Source: Lactococcus protaetiae (GTDB lineage: Bacteria > Bacillota > Bacilli > Lactobacillales > Streptococcaceae). Taken from it: DNA of 64,000 bases. The first letter of the stretch is position 1; each line of letters opens with the position of its first letter. Position numbers and translations under genes: made by a program. The notes beneath the pieces were generated by a model, which made no database searches, was not told the origin of the DNA, and saw only the letters and a list, made by a program, of their open reading frames with translations. Of this stretch, positions 56,431 to 64,000 are shown piece by piece. Location of the stretch: contig NZ_CP041356.1 of assembly GCF_006965445.1 (NCBI RefSeq), forward strand, positions 1,674,001-1,738,000. Reading direction: 5' to 3'.

Positions 56431-58372
56431 ATGAAAAAAACACTTAAGCAAGCAATTTTTTCAAGAATGATGGCTAGTTCCACAATTCTTATTCTTGCGA
56501 GCGGAGCTGCAGTACCAGCATTTCAGGCATATGCTACGACGGATAGTGCTTCAAATCTTTCCACTAATCCTGTCGCAGATTCTACAAGCGACCGTTCATT
56601 GACTATTACCAAATATCAAATTACGGAAGCTAACCAATCTGGCACTAATGGAGATGGGACTGGCGGTACAGTAAATCTTCCATTACTTCAAGGAGTTGAG
56701 TTTAAAATTCAACGTGTTTTGCCAGTAAAAGACGGTGCACAATTAGTTAATCCTGCGCTTCAACATGAAGGAACAGACTACACGATTGATTCTAACTTTA
56801 CAGCACAGACAGGGACAACAGGTTCAGACGGTAAAGTCAAATTTGATTTAGGAACAGGCACTGACAATGATGGAGTCTATCTTGTGACAGAGGTTGATGA
56901 TTCAGGAGCTATTGATCCTACAACAGGAAAACCTGTTACAGTTGTGAGTCCAGCTGCACCTTTCTTTGCTTATATTCCACAAACAAATCGTGGAACACAG
57001 TCAGGGCTTATTTATGATGTACAAGCTCAACCCAAAAACCAAATTATTGACGATATTCATCCCGTCAAAAATGTTGGAACAGAGGATGGCAAAACAGATT
57101 CATTAGTAGCAGGAAATAACTTTAATTGGTATCTCAAAACAGATATTCCTGCAGGTCTTTATTCGACAGCAACGAAAGATACTTCTTTGCAAGTACGAGA
57201 TAAAGCTGGGAATGCTGTTTACTACGCGGATGGTACTCCTGTAACGGTTGCAATCAAAGCTGGAGATCCACTTTACTATTCAGCATCGGATGCTTTTGCA
57301 GCGGCAGGTGGTGTGCCTATTTACTCAAATGGTTCAAGCACAGCTCTTAAAGCAGCTGATTTAGCTCCTTCAAGCCTATATACGATTACTGACCAAATGT
57401 CCAATCAACTCACGGTCAACTCACAAAAAATGCAATATCAGGATGCCTCTGGAGCATGGGTGGATTTAGATTCTAGCGACTATACTTATACCGCCACAGG
57501 TAAAACAACCCTTACATTCGAATTAACAGAATCAGGACTTGCCAAAGTAGCAGCTTCAAAAACAGCAGGTGGTACACCTCAAATTCGTGCGGTTGTTAAC
57601 ACTAAGGTTGATGCAAATTGGGATGGGGTTATTGAAAATAACTTCACAGCAACTTATCAAACTCCTACAGAAGCAGCAACTCCAACAACACCACCAGTTA
57701 ATCCCCCAGTAACACCCCAGTAACACCCCAGTAACACCCCCAGTTCCACCTATTGACGTTACTCCACCACCAGGAGAAACACCTAAATATTTTGATGGCG
57801 GTTTTGATATTGTAAAAGAAGATGCTTCCACTAAAACTGAACTTGCTGGCGCTGAATTTATGATTGCCACGAGTGAAGATAATGCAAATGCAGGAAAATA
57901 TCTTGCATCTGATGGTAATTCTTATACAACAGCAGATACATTACCAAGTGGTGTAAGTTTCTTGACCTCTACATCTGATGGTAACGGACATGCAACTTTT
58001 GATGGACTACCTTTGGCATTTAATGACGGTAATGGTAATGGTATTCTTGACTGGACAGACAGCAATAGCAATGGAATCATTGACCCAGGAGAACTTTCAG
58101 ACGGAGACACCGTTCAATCTGATTACTGGGTTGTTGAAACAAAAGCTCCAGCAGGATATGAACTTTTAAAAACTCCACAAAAAGTAACAGTTAATGACAC
58201 AACATCGAATGATTCAACAATAGAATTAACAGTAGCAGACCAAAAATCAACAGATTTGCCATTTACAGGTGGAGCAGGACAAGTATTACTCGTAACCCTT
58301 GCACTTGGTTCAATTGGTATTGGTACAGCAATCATTGTAGCGCGTAAAAAACGTCAATCAAAGGAAGTATAA
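56431..58372 (+). pseudogene. Backbone-type pilin (SpaA/Cna-B), frame broken in the proline-rich linker
   Basis: The first frame (56431-57723, 430 aa) has a signal peptide ending AFQAYA, an SpaA-like N-domain with LTITKYQITEANQSG, the pilin lysine motif YDVQAQPKN (about residue 205), and a mid domain ending TPPVNPPVTPQ. The second frame resumes as PVPPIDVTPPPGETPKYFDGG and carries a Cna-B domain with two EF-hand-like loops, the E-box YWVVETKAPAGYELL, and the LPFTG sorting signal with helix and RKKRQSKEV. The break is in three tandem 11-bp units CCCCAGTAACA (57704-57736). If each unit were 12 bp the linker would be in-frame PVTP repeats. First gene of the pilus operon. Confidence 0.85.
57704..57741 (+). 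repeat. Three 11-bp tandem repeats that break the pilin reading frame
   Basis: CCCCAGTAACA x 3 followed by a five-C run. Eleven is not a multiple of three, so copy number decides the frame. A TAA appears within the second unit. Confidence 0.9.
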
Positions 58373-58397
58373 TTTTTAGAGAAAGGAGACAGCAGAA

Positions 58398-61300
58398 GTG
58401 AAGAAAAAAGTAGGTACTTTTGTAGGAATGTTGATACTTCTTTTTACAGCACTGTTTCCAGCCGCTAATGTATTTGCTGTAGGAACATTGAACGTAGATG
58501 TTAATGTCTCGAATATGATGAGTTCCACATTATCTGGACAAGATGCCTTGTATCGTATGGATTTCAAAGTAACAGGGATTAATACGACGTATAATAATGC
58601 TAAATTAACAGTCAGTGTTCCAACAGGGTTTAGTTTAGATACTGCCAATATGCCTTTAAATAGTATTGCGATTAATGGAATAACACCTGTTTATGATACT
58701 ACAGCTAATACTTTAACCTATAATTTAGGGACAGTTAGTTCTGGATTAGATTATTCTCTAGTCCTGAAAGTAGCAACGACTAATGGCTCTACTCCGAATG
58801 GAACGACACTAACATTAGCTGCTAAGTTTACTGCAGATAATTTTGATGGAAATGCAGCCGACAATGCATCGGTGACAGTCAATGCATCTAATACAATTAG
58901 TACATCTAAAACAGCGGCTTCAATTACAGATTCAAGTGGCAAAACTATCTCACGTCCTCCTGCAACGAATGATATCATCAATTGGCAAATTAAAGTTGCA
59001 GATATTAATAAAACAACGGGTTTATTGTATCTTAAAGAAGGATCTAATATTGTAGTGGTAGATACTCTTCCAGATGGATTGTCTTATGTTAGTGATGATT
59101 CTGGTGGTGTATATAATGCTTCAAATAATACAGTTACTTGGACTTTTGGAGCACCAACTATGGCTCAACAACAAGCAGCAACAGGAGATTTATATAATAA
59201 GACAATCAATGTAAAAACGACGATAACCAGCACAACTAATTTTTCAAAATTGACTAATAGTGTGAAAGCAACTGCGACAGACTTGAATGGAAACCCTGTG
59301 ACAAATACTTCATCAGCATCGGTTAGTATGGGTTTAAGTGATCCTTCTGCTCCAGAATTACCTTCAGGAAATATTTGGGTATTGCAACATGGTGCAAATG
59401 CGGCGGCTGGTTTTTATCAATCACAGTGGACTCAAGGCTCAAATCCAGATCCAACGCTTTATAATGACCAAACTTGGGCGACAGCCTTTAATATTCGAGA
59501 TAATGCAGCTAATAGTCAAACCAAAGATATGACTTCATATGTGGCTTACTATTCAATCGACCCACATTTGAATTTAAGTTCTTTGTATGTTCCAAGTTAT
59601 GTCTTAGCTTATGATGCGGCTAACAACCCGAGCACGGCTATGGTTGGTGCGCAACATCCTAATATGGATATTTATATTACAGTAAATGGGACAGAATATA
59701 AAGCAGTCACTAATGCGACAGACCTAACAACTTATCAGATGAGTGCAATCTTTACTCAATTGGGATTACCTCAAGATAGTCATGTTTCTAATGTGAGATA
59801 TAATTACACCTATGCTCCCGCAGGAATGTATGCGAGTAATATGGCGTTAAATTTCACGATACAAAGTGGTTATGTGGGGAAAGTCACGAATACTGTGGTT
59901 TATAAAATATCTGGTTATAATGCAGCGGGTCAACCAGTAACCATTGATACTACATCTAATTCTACAAACCCTAGTAACGTTGTTGGAGCAAGAACAGCAG
60001 AAATAGTTGCTCGTCCAGTACCGAGTCCTCCAGTTGCAACTTCCAAGATTAGTTTTGACACAAATAATAATGGAGTTGTAAATTTGGGAGCTAATCGTGT
60101 GACAGGTAACTTTGGAAATATCAACACATCAACCTCAAATATGAACGGTCCATTTACAGCAGTGGTTATCTTACCTAAGGGTGTAACAGTTAATACAGTA
60201 AATCCCAGCTATCAGCTAAGGAGTGCGATTGGTAACTCATGGGATAGCGCAACGACAGATGGAAATAATGCTAATGGTACTGTTAAGATACTTTCTACAA
60301 ATTATAATGGTACAGGGCAGGAACAAGTTTTAATTAGTTGGACAAGTGATAGTATTTTACAACCAGGCCAAGCTCTATGGTACGGTTTTAATGTAAACAT
60401 CGACAGTACAGCTTCCTCCCCTATCCAACTCTATACTTTTGGGGCATCAAGTGATACAAACCTCACAGTTCCTACTGCTCCAAGTAAAATAACGGATTCG
60501 TTCTTGTTGACAGATAACGGTTCAGATGATATTGCAAAAACAGCAGATATCAATAACAATGGTAGCAGTACAGATAAGTTGGTTAAATCAGGCAATCAAT
60601 ATACGGTATTGAGTAACTATGGTTTAAATGTTCAAAAGCAAGTACAGGGGAATTTGGATTCAGGATACTCTACCTTTGGTCATGTTTCACCTGGTGGGAC
60701 AATTGATTATAAAATAGCCTTGACTACACGTAATCCAAATCAGACACTTACTAACTTTGTCTTTGTAGATGTACTTCCATCTGTGGGAGATTTAGGGATT
60801 ACGGACAATACTGCTAGAGGTTCTCAATTTACTCCTATTTTGACGGGACCTATTAGTTTACCTAGTTCTTGGAATAGTCATGTTACAGTTTATTATTCTA
60901 CAGCTAAAAATCCCTCTCGTTCAGATTTAACAGCTAATGTGGCTTATCCTAATACAACGACTCAATTGACAGACCCGAGTGGAGTTCAGACCGCCAATTG
61001 GCAAAGTGCTAGTCAAGTAACGGATTGGTCTCAAATTCATAGCTATATGATTAAACAAAACGCTGGAGATACGTGGAGTAATATTTCTAATTTGATTTAT
61101 ACTTTCACGATGCAAGCTCCAACGGTAGCTCAACTTATCTCAGCAGGAGAAACAAGCGCCCTTGCAACTAATGTTTCAGGAGACCCTACAAGTAATCCAA
61201 CAAATCGGGCAGCTTGGAATTCCTTTGCTTATCAGGAAAATACTTCCCAAGTTATTGAACCAATCAAAGTTGGGGTTGCAATGGAAAACTATACAGGTGA

Positions 61301-61781
61301 TGTATACTTGCTTAAATTTGAAACAGGTACAACTGTGGATACGGATAGTGATGGAAAACCAGATATTGACTCTAATTATCATTTGACTAAGGGAAATCCT
61401 TTGTCTGGTGCAGTCTTTGATTTGGTTGATGCGAGCGGGAAAACAGTAGGAACTGCAACAACAGACCAATACGGTCAAATTCATTTTAGTAATGTTTGGT
61501 ATGGAGATTATACTCTTGTAGAAACAAAAGCTCCTGCAGGGTATGAACTGTTGAAAAAACCAATTCCTGTCACGGTTTCATCGTCAAATAATGGTGTTAC
61601 AGTAGCATTTGCAGGTGATAGTCCACAAACTGTTCTTCCTAGCACAGGAGGTGATGGATCAAACCAAGTGCCACTAATTGTAGCAAGTAGTTTAGGACTT
61701 GTAGGACTAATTACACTAGGTGCAGGATACCTCATCCAAAACAAGAGAAAGAAAGGAGAGGAAAATGATGTTATTGAATAA
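58398..61781 (+). CDS. Large LPSTG-anchored pilus adhesin (tip-type)
   Basis: A 1127-aa secreted protein from a GTG start after AAAGGAG. It has a signal peptide ending ANVFA, several repeats of the DUF11/isopeptide-like type (YRMDFKVTGIN, DIINWQIKVADIN, GTIDYKIALTTRNPNQTLTNFVFVDVLP), a large central Asn/Thr-rich domain, and a C-terminal Cna-B domain with GNPLSGAVFDLVDASGK and E-box YTLVETKAPAGYELL. The LPSTGG signal, helix and NKRKKG tail lie at the end. A DTDSDGKPDIDS calcium-type loop lies before the Cna-B domain. Position and size suggest the tip adhesin. It overlaps the next pilin by 17 bp. Confidence 0.85.
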   Translation: MKKKVGTFVGMLILLFTALFPAANVFAVGTLNVDVNVSNMMSSTLSGQDALYRMDFKVTGINTTYNNAKLTVSVPTGFSLDTANMPLNSIAINGITPVYDTTANTLTYNLGTVSSGLDYSLVLKVATTNGSTPNGTTLTLAAKFTADNFDGNAADNASVTVNASNTISTSKTAASITDSSGKTISRPPATNDIINWQIKVADINKTTGLLYLKEGSNIVVVDTLPDGLSYVSDDSGGVYNASNNTVTWTFGAPTMAQQQAATGDLYNKTINVKTTITSTTNFSKLTNSVKATATDLNGNPVTNTSSASVSMGLSDPSAPELPSGNIWVLQHGANAAAGFYQSQWTQGSNPDPTLYNDQTWATAFNIRDNAANSQTKDMTSYVAYYSIDPHLNLSSLYVPSYVLAYDAANNPSTAMVGAQHPNMDIYITVNGTEYKAVTNATDLTTYQMSAIFTQLGLPQDSHVSNVRYNYTYAPAGMYASNMALNFTIQSGYVGKVTNTVVYKISGYNAAGQPVTIDTTSNSTNPSNVVGARTAEIVARPVPSPPVATSKISFDTNNNGVVNLGANRVTGNFGNINTSTSNMNGPFTAVVILPKGVTVNTVNPSYQLRSAIGNSWDSATTDGNNANGTVKILSTNYNGTGQEQVLISWTSDSILQPGQALWYGFNVNIDSTASSPIQLYTFGASSDTNLTVPTAPSKITDSFLLTDNGSDDIAKTADINNNGSSTDKLVKSGNQYTVLSNYGLNVQKQVQGNLDSGYSTFGHVSPGGTIDYKIALTTRNPNQTLTNFVFVDVLPSVGDLGITDNTARGSQFTPILTGPISLPSSWNSHVTVYYSTAKNPSRSDLTANVAYPNTTTQLTDPSGVQTANWQSASQVTDWSQIHSYMIKQNAGDTWSNISNLIYTFTMQAPTVAQLISAGETSALATNVSGDPTSNPTNRAAWNSFAYQENTSQVIEPIKVGVAMENYTGDVYLLKFETGTTVDTDSDGKPDIDSNYHLTKGNPLSGAVFDLVDASGKTVGTATTDQYGQIHFSNVWYGDYTLVETKAPAGYELLKKPIPVTVSSSNNGVTVAFAGDSPQTVLPSTGGDGSNQVPLIVASSLGLVGLITLGAGYLIQNKRKKGEENDVIE

Positions 61782-62460
61782 AATAAAAATTTCAACTGCT
61801 TTTAAAATACTTTTGTTCATTTCATTTCTCTTTTTCAGTTTTGTTTCTAAAAACTTGACCTTTGCAGATACATCAACTCCTGATACTTCGTTGACAATTG
61901 TGAAATATAAACTTTCTGAATCGCAGCTTCAAAATTCTAATTTACCGAAGCATCCAACAGGGTCGATTTTGGGAGCTAATGAAGCTAAAGACTCATCGGG
62001 AAATGATTTAACAATAATGTCAGGGGTTCAGTATAAGATTGATGAGGTCATACCAAGTAATGATGAGAATGTACCGTTTGAAATTGCTCCTAACAATCAT
62101 TCTCAAGTGATTACTACAGATGGTGAGGGACAAGCAACGATTACGCTTCCAGCAGGAATATATAGAGTAACAGAACTTCAAGGAGCGGGGATTCAGAATC
62201 CCGCGGCACCTGTTATCGTTCAACTTCCAATGACTTTACAAAACGGTCAGATTTTGAATCACGTTTATCTCTATCCAAAATCTAGTGTCATATCTCCTCA
62301 AAAAGAAACAACATCTTCAAGAGCTAAGGAAATAAGTAACATTCCGCAAACTTCTGGAAGTGAAAGTTCTTTATATCCTATTTATATCGCTTTATTCATA
62401 GTGATTTGTGCAGGATTATATGGTCTGTTTATCATCAAGTCTAAGCACTATACTAAATAA
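61765..62460 (+). CDS. Small basal-type pilin with IPQTS sorting motif
   Basis: A 231-aa secreted protein, with a start ATG at 61765 chosen for the AAAGGAGAGG site. It has a signal peptide ending NLTFA, an SpaA-like domain LTIVKYKLSESQ resembling the backbone N-domain, a pilin-like LNHVYLYPKS, and a C-terminal IPQTSGSES motif, helix and KSKHYTK tail. IPQTS is close to the IPQTG class used by some pilin systems. Small size and last position among the pilins suggest the basal, wall-linked subunit. Confidence 0.75.
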   Translation: MMLLNKIKISTAFKILLFISFLFFSFVSKNLTFADTSTPDTSLTIVKYKLSESQLQNSNLPKHPTGSILGANEAKDSSGNDLTIMSGVQYKIDEVIPSNDENVPFEIAPNNHSQVITTDGEGQATITLPAGIYRVTELQGAGIQNPAAPVIVQLPMTLQNGQILNHVYLYPKSSVISPQKETTSSRAKEISNIPQTSGSESSLYPIYIALFIVICAGLYGLFIIKSKHYTK

Positions 62461-62492
62461 TGATAAAAAGGAGGAAGAGTAGAGCAGGTGTC

Positions 62493-62588
62493 ATGATTAA
62501 TTTGAAAAATTTGCATGCTCTGATGATAATACTCTTACTATTTCTTTCTCCTTTTTATCTATCTTTTTTAACAAGTTTTTATTGTTAG
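62493..62588 (+). CDS. Possible 31-aa hydrophobic peptide
   Basis: An ATG after AGGTGTC opens a 31-residue frame (MINLKNLHALMIILLLFLSP then YLSFLTSFYC). It is strongly hydrophobic. It lies between the basal pilin and the sortase and may be a coincidence or a leader peptide for the hairpin region. Confidence 0.25.
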   Translation: MINLKNLHALMIILLLFLSPFYLSFLTSFYC

Positions 62589-62602
62589 ATTCTATATTAA
62601 TG

Positions 62603-62677
62603 ATTATCACAGGAAGAAATTCTTCTTGTGGTAATGAATGGAATAATATCAGTAATTATTTTATTCATTACCACAAG
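62603..62677 (+). promoter_or_regulatory. Long hairpin with a competing alternative pairing, before the sortase
   Basis: Arm 62625-62647 (CTTGTGGTAATGAATGG and on) pairs with 62655-62677 (ending ATTCATTACCACAAG) over 23 bp with two mismatches and a 7-nt loop. The same CTTGTGGTAAT can instead pair with ATTATCACAGGAAG (62603-62616). The long stem ends 3-4 nt before the AGGGGA ribosome site of the sortase. Confidence 0.75.
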
Positions 62678-62690
62678 AAAAGGGGAAACG

Positions 62691-64000
62691 ATGAGAAAGA
62701 AAAAAATTCCAGTATTGCTAGTTGCCGCAATTATCTTTATTTTTGTTGGTATTGGTGCATTAGTGTACCCTATTGTAGGAGATTATTTTGCAAATCAACA
62801 GCGCTCAACAGCTGTTGCTCATTATGATAATCGATTAGAAAAAATTTCTAAATCAGATATTGAACAAAAATTAAAGGATGCTCAGGAATATAATGATAAT
62901 ATTTTTGCTCAACAGCAAGGAGAAGTCGCACCTTATCCTAATATCAAGTATAAAAACACAATTAATGTTGGTGGAGTTATGGCAACGCTAGATATTCCAG
63001 CGATTGATATTAAAAATATGCCTGTTTTTCATGGCACGAATGAATTGACTTTGAATGACGGATTGGGGCATTTTCAGCCTTCATCAGTTCCGATTGGAGG
63101 AAAAAATACTCGTGCTGTTATTGCAGGACATTCTGGACTACAAAATCAGGTATTGTTCACAAATGTGCGGAATCTTCAGGTAGGAGATATTTTCTACATT
63201 AATGTTTTAAAGAAAAAATTGGCTTATCAGATTCAATCTATGGACGAAGTTCTACCTTCTCAGGTAGATAAAGTTAAGATTATTCCTGGTAAAGATATGG
63301 TTACTTTGGTTACTTGCACTCCGCCAGGAATCAATACTTATCGTCTTTTGGTAAATGGGGTTCGTATCCCGTATAGTAAAGCTCAAAAAGAAAAAGTAAC
63401 TCATCGAGATATGTTCAGCTATACTAAGGTGGTTATTGCTTCATTGAGTCTTTGTATTCTTTTATTTATTATTATCTTGATTTTATACCGTATATTAAAA
63501 GGTCAATATAATCAAGCGGTTAAAATGATGAATGAAGGGAATCGAGAAACTTCAGAAAAAAGGCTGCGCAGGTTATTTAAAGCAGTCAAAATCCTTTTTA
63601 TCACGCTAATTATCGTGATGGTTGCAGTTTTAGGATTTACTATTTATGGCTACACACAGATTCAACATCAGAGGCAGATGAATAGTATTGAGGTAGGGAA
63701 GACAGAACAGCTCTCAAATTATAATTTAGATAAGATTAATCGTGCTAATTATACAGAGTCAGATGTCACATCTGTTGGGATTGGAAATTATGCTGAGGCT
63801 AAGATAAATTTTAATCAAACAGTCAATGATTGGGGTGTTGGGAAAATAGTAATCCCTAGTCAACAAATTAATCTTCCAATATTGGCTGGGATGAATAATG
63901 ATAATTTATTGAATGGTGCAGCTACGTATAGTGTTCAGCAGCAGTTGGGAAAGGGAAATTATGTTTTGCTTGCACACAATATTCCTAATAACAAAGGAGA
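62691..64000 (+). CDS. Tandem sortase: class C domain fused to class A-like domain (runs off the window)
   Basis: 436 codons are open from the ATG at 62691 (AGGGGAAACG before it) to the edge. Residues 7-30 form a membrane helix. Residues 90-228 form a class C sortase with FHGTNELTLNDGLGHFQPSS, catalytic His147 (IAGHSG), Cys209 (TLVTCTPP) and Arg218 (NTYRLLVNG). The preceding AQEYNDNIF is typical of pilin sortases. A second helix (about 246-268), a charged cytoplasmic linker (269-299) and a third helix (301-322) follow. A second sortase domain then starts (WGVGKIVIPSQQINLPILAG, NGAATY, NYVLLAHNI with His429), resembling class A housekeeping sortases. Its cysteine lies beyond the window. Confidence 0.85.
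   Translation, partial: MRKKKIPVLLVAAIIFIFVGIGALVYPIVGDYFANQQRSTAVAHYDNRLEKISKSDIEQKLKDAQEYNDNIFAQQQGEVAPYPNIKYKNTINVGGVMATLDIPAIDIKNMPVFHGTNELTLNDGLGHFQPSSVPIGGKNTRAVIAGHSGLQNQVLFTNVRNLQVGDIFYINVLKKKLAYQIQSMDEVLPSQVDKVKIIPGKDMVTLVTCTPPGINTYRLLVNGVRIPYSKAQKEKVTHRDMFSYTKVVIASLSLCILLFIIILILYRILKGQYNQAVKMMNEGNRETSEKRLRRLFKAVKILFITLIIVMVAVLGFTIYGYTQIQHQRQMNSIEVGKTEQLSNYNLDKINRANYTESDVTSVGIGNYAEAKINFNQTVNDWGVGKIVIPSQQINLPILAGMNNDNLLNGAATYSVQQQLGKGNYVLLAHNIPNNKG

Overview
The window reads as chromosome of a low-GC Gram-positive of the genus Lactococcus. The evidence is a pfkA-pyk-ldh glycolytic operon with an L-lactate dehydrogenase very close to the L. lactis enzyme as I remember it, a T-box-controlled histidine operon that uses HisZ plus short HisG, a nupABC-type nucleoside importer, an NADH-independent pyruvate oxidase, Spx paralogues and a THF-riboswitch folT. 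I cannot name the species.

Layout. 1-3940 (minus): polyprenyl diphosphate synthase (cut by the window edge), Gx-transporter-like and NusG-II-domain proteins, then galU and gpsA. 4550-8172 (plus): xpaC, telA, nagA. 8640-12415: the las-type operon pfkA-pyk-ldh behind a cre-like promoter. 12667-15389: a class I glutamine amidotransferase and a frameshifted APC permease. 15398-24139: his promoter, His T-box and hisC-Z-G-D-B-H-A-F-IE-K, ending in a terminator. 24180-31419 (minus): nupC-B-A, rlmA, rqcH. 32407-39739: small membrane protein, a 49-aa gene with a structured leader, THF riboswitch and folT, an unknown gene, an Spx-like gene, pyruvate oxidase, panE, queH. 39984-44003: a 1339-aa VWA/Cna-B surface adhesin. 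44169-52794: kdpD (frameshifted), kdpE and the Kdp K+ ATPase genes, including tiny kdpF and a second tiny peptide gene. 52896-55852: a frameshifted MucBP LPXTG protein, a cysteine-free Spx-like protein and a small membrane protein. 56431-64000: a pilus operon with backbone pilin (reading frame broken in a proline-rich linker), large tip-type adhesin, small basal-type pilin and an unusual sortase gene.

The most striking gene is the last. One open reading frame carries a complete class C (pilin-polymerising) sortase followed, after a cytoplasmic linker and another membrane span, by a class A-like sortase domain that runs off the window. This could join pilus polymerisation and wall anchoring in one protein. 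A long hairpin with a competing alternative pairing lies just before it.

The intergenic DNA holds two repeat families. One is a modular element of about 40-500 bp, rich in tiny hairpins, with about eleven full or partial copies. The other is a 16-18 bp palindrome of type CTGTCAG-N-CTGACAG, found between genes and also inside kdpE and kdpB. Five genes carry single frameshifts (permease, hisC, kdpD, MucBP protein, backbone pilin), several at homopolymers. Sequencing indels are therefore a serious alternative to real gene decay or phase variation.
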